DNA from: Daphnia pulex
Taxonomy: Eukaryota; Arthropoda; Branchiopoda; Diplostraca; Daphniidae
Length of the DNA stretch: 64,000 nt
Assembly (NCBI RefSeq): GCF_021134715.1
Contig: NC_060021.1
Location: 2,356,001-2,420,000, forward strand
Reading direction: 5' to 3'
Below, one piece after another: positions 61,599 to 64,000 of this stretch. A program made the translations under genes and the position numbers. Numbering within the stretch: the first letter of the stretch is position 1; each line of letters begins with the position of its first letter. The notes under the pieces are model-generated. The model was not told the origin of the DNA. It saw only the letters and a program-made list of their open reading frames with translations, and made no database searches.

Positions 61599-64000
61599 AA
61601 TAGCAGAGAAACTAAATTAACTGACACAAAATAAATGTATTACCTTATATCCCATCCGCCCAATTAGCAATGAATTGTATTTTGTCTAATTTTCCCTTTT
61701 GTGATTTTTATGGACAGACACGCTCAATACTCAGGAGATCTCGGATATAGAAAGAGCATTAGAGGATGGATACATACGATAGATAAAAGAATCTGATTAT
61801 ATAAAAAGGACGTTCACAACAAGTGTCTGCTCCCCATTTTTTTTTGCTTAAAAACAGCTGAAATACAAAAGTCGAAACACAGTTATTGTTGAACAATTAC
61901 GGACAATTATGGTGCTGCCGCTGCCATCACAAAACGCATCGTCCCAGAACTAGGCAAGAAGAAGAGGCGTTTTGGATTTCATTACCGTTAATTTGTTTAC
62001 TGGTGGTTTTTTTGGTAATTTCCCAAGATTGGTTGGAAAGTCCCATTTCAGTCCTGTGAAATCAAAATCAGTGAAAAATTTGATGTTTTCGTTTACAGTT
62101 CTGTATAAGACGAAAACCACACAGTCAAAAATTTTATTTCCTATCTGGAAATTGATTATACCGGAACTCTAGGAAATATTTAGGCTGTGACATCTATTTT
62201 GATGAATCTGATGTATCAAAGGGAACAAAAGTTGTCCAAAATGTGCATCCTTAAGAAAGGTGGAGATTAATTGATCTGCTATTACAAAACATTTCTGAGA
62301 GTAATGTTACGAAATTTGCTTCTCAAACTTATTTGTTGTCCAGCAACTTGTTAACTATATATTTTAAACAGTTTGTAAACAGCAGACTAAGTTGAAGATA
62401 GCAATATGAAACTTGAACATTTGAATCAAATAGAAACAATTTCTGACCCACAGAGTTATTTGACAAATTGCGATGAATTTTTATTGTAAAGTTTAAGAAC
62501 TTCTGTCGTCTTGCTTCAGTTTTTTATTTCTATTTTAATCGCATTCTTGATACAAAATAAAAAATAAATTTTATTTTATATCATAACGTTGCATCGATAG
62601 TTTGAATTTGGCCGTATTCATAAAAACACATTAATGAAGTAGTGCGACGTGCATAAATGATAATCGCTACTACAGTTTAAAATGAATAAATACCAAAAAA
62701 ATCCAAGAAATTGTGTTGCCCAGCTGTTTCCATCATTTTTTTATTTTCATCATTTGTTTGTTACTTTGTTTTCATAATATTTTCCCACCTCCACGCTTAA
62801 GTATCAGATATTCATTATAAGTCGTTATAACGTAGCTCATAAATAAGACATAAATCAGTACGTAAAATCTAGCAAAATTGTTTTGTTTATGTTATATTGC
62901 CCTCTTTTATTTACTTTCTGTATTGGAGATTCTGTTGAAAAATATTACTCATTTTAATCATATCACGGGAGATGCTAATAATTGTCGATACAGTTCTTAT
63001 TTGGATTTCTTGGCCAGCCACTTTTTAAAGACATTTTCCACTTTTGTACTGTAAAGAAAAATGTTTAATTTTTAGCGTAATAGAAATATATAATTGAGTT
63101 AAATTAAACTTACCTATTATCGCATCACATAAGTTGAGATATCTGGAAGAAATAGTAGTATCAGGTAGTATTCAGTATCATTTTCCAAATGTTGGCGTTA
63201 CTCAGATCAAACGGCCGATAACAATTTGCAATGAGCTCCTTTTTCTAGAATTTCAAAATTAAGCCAATTAAAATTTTCTATGAGCACTGATACTAAAAAA
63301 AATCAATTGAAAAAATAGGGGAGACCTGGGCGAAATGGAACATTTTTGTTTGTCTCCCGTATTTGGATGATGTGGATGATGATGATATGTCAAAAAAATC
63401 CTCCTCCTGTATTTTGAATACTGTTGCATTTGTAGGTGGCAACTTTTTAAGCATTACTTTGCATTCCATTGATAGTTTTTTGTCTTTTGATGATGATGCA
63501 GGTTGAATCTAAAATAGCCAGATGATTCACTGTCATATGGAAAGACAAGCTGAAAATTTGTCGAAGCAGCAGGTGATAACGAAGTAGACGGTTTGGCCAT
63601 GAGAGGTAAGGGATGATTGAATAGGGGCGGAGACAATGGCGGAGAACGAGCAGAAGGGGATCCTGGATGATCTACTAAGGAGCCTTCCTCTCTTGCCTCT
63701 CTATATTTCCTGTCCCTTTTCTTTCACCTTTTTTTCTTTTCCTTTCCTTGCCTTTCTCGAGATAACTTTTTTTTTCTTTCTTCCTTTTGATTTCTATGAA
63801 TTAAAACCAATCGTTAGTTTCGGTATCATCGTCAGCGAGAGAAAAATAATTTGAATACTTTTTTATCAACATCGTTTTCGTATGATCGCCCGTCATTCTC
63901 TTCTAGATTCCAGTATTCTTCTGTTTCACCTGTAGGTCTTTTTTTCTCAAAACTTTGTCCGTATTTCTTTTTCACATATTTTCTAAACAAAACAGTTGAA

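Larger units (their letters stand above)
56157..64000. repeat. Large duplicated segment, copy 2 (continues past window end)
   Basis: Same orientation as copy 1. Position offset is about 11,420 before the empty palindromic-element site and about 10,253-10,254 after it, with scattered substitutions and indels of 1-3 bases. Confidence 0.93.

Overview
The window looks like nuclear DNA of an arthropod, most likely a branchiopod crustacean such as Daphnia. Host genes carry many short GT-AG introns, there is a eukaryotic tRNA-Arg, and the gene content (CYP3-clan-like P450, ABCG half-transporters, fused UMP synthase) is animal. About half of the window is transposon-derived. The species call is an inference.

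Layout. 1-5158: gene-poor DNA with two MITE-like elements, weak coding remnants and a broken protein-kinase fragment. 5159-19282: a complete 14.1-kb Ty3/gypsy-type LTR retrotransposon on the minus strand, with identical 283-bp LTRs and a TTAG target duplication. In sense order it encodes a long coiled-coil Gag, Pol (PR-RT-RH-IN with three AT-hook motifs), an Env-like glycoprotein split between two frames with a ricin-B-like region, an ankyrin-repeat protein and two small accessory proteins. Each of the four 3' reading frames is followed by a sense-strand A-tract. This element is the strongest candidate for something undescribed. 20728-25443: two five-exon minus-strand paralogues for secreted, Thr/Ser-rich proteins of unknown function. 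25444-31029: no supported gene. 31030-32699: five-exon UMP synthase (minus). 33383-33455: tRNA-Arg(ACG). 34375-36823: intact 13-exon cytochrome P450 (plus). 37413-40050 and 40471-43396: two ten-exon ABCG half-transporters, tail to tail. 44389-44620: a small inverted-repeat MITE. 44736-53747 and 56157-64000: two nearly identical copies of a transposon-rich segment that runs past the window end, about 11.4 kb apart at their left ends; copy 1 carries a 1,163-bp palindromic element that copy 2 lacks. 53748-56156 holds a diverged third copy of part of the unit.

How the parts work together. The retroelement resembles a complex endogenous retrovirus: a canonical splice donor lies just before gag and an acceptor abuts the env start, so Env could be made from a spliced RNA while Gag-Pol comes from the genomic RNA by -1 frameshifting. 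The host genes are housekeeping (UMPS), detoxification or hormone metabolism (P450) and lipid or xenobiotic export (ABCG); local duplication produced both the secreted pair and the ABCG pair. Exon models were built by hand from splice signals and frame; each one closes without an internal stop, and exon lengths agree between paralogues.
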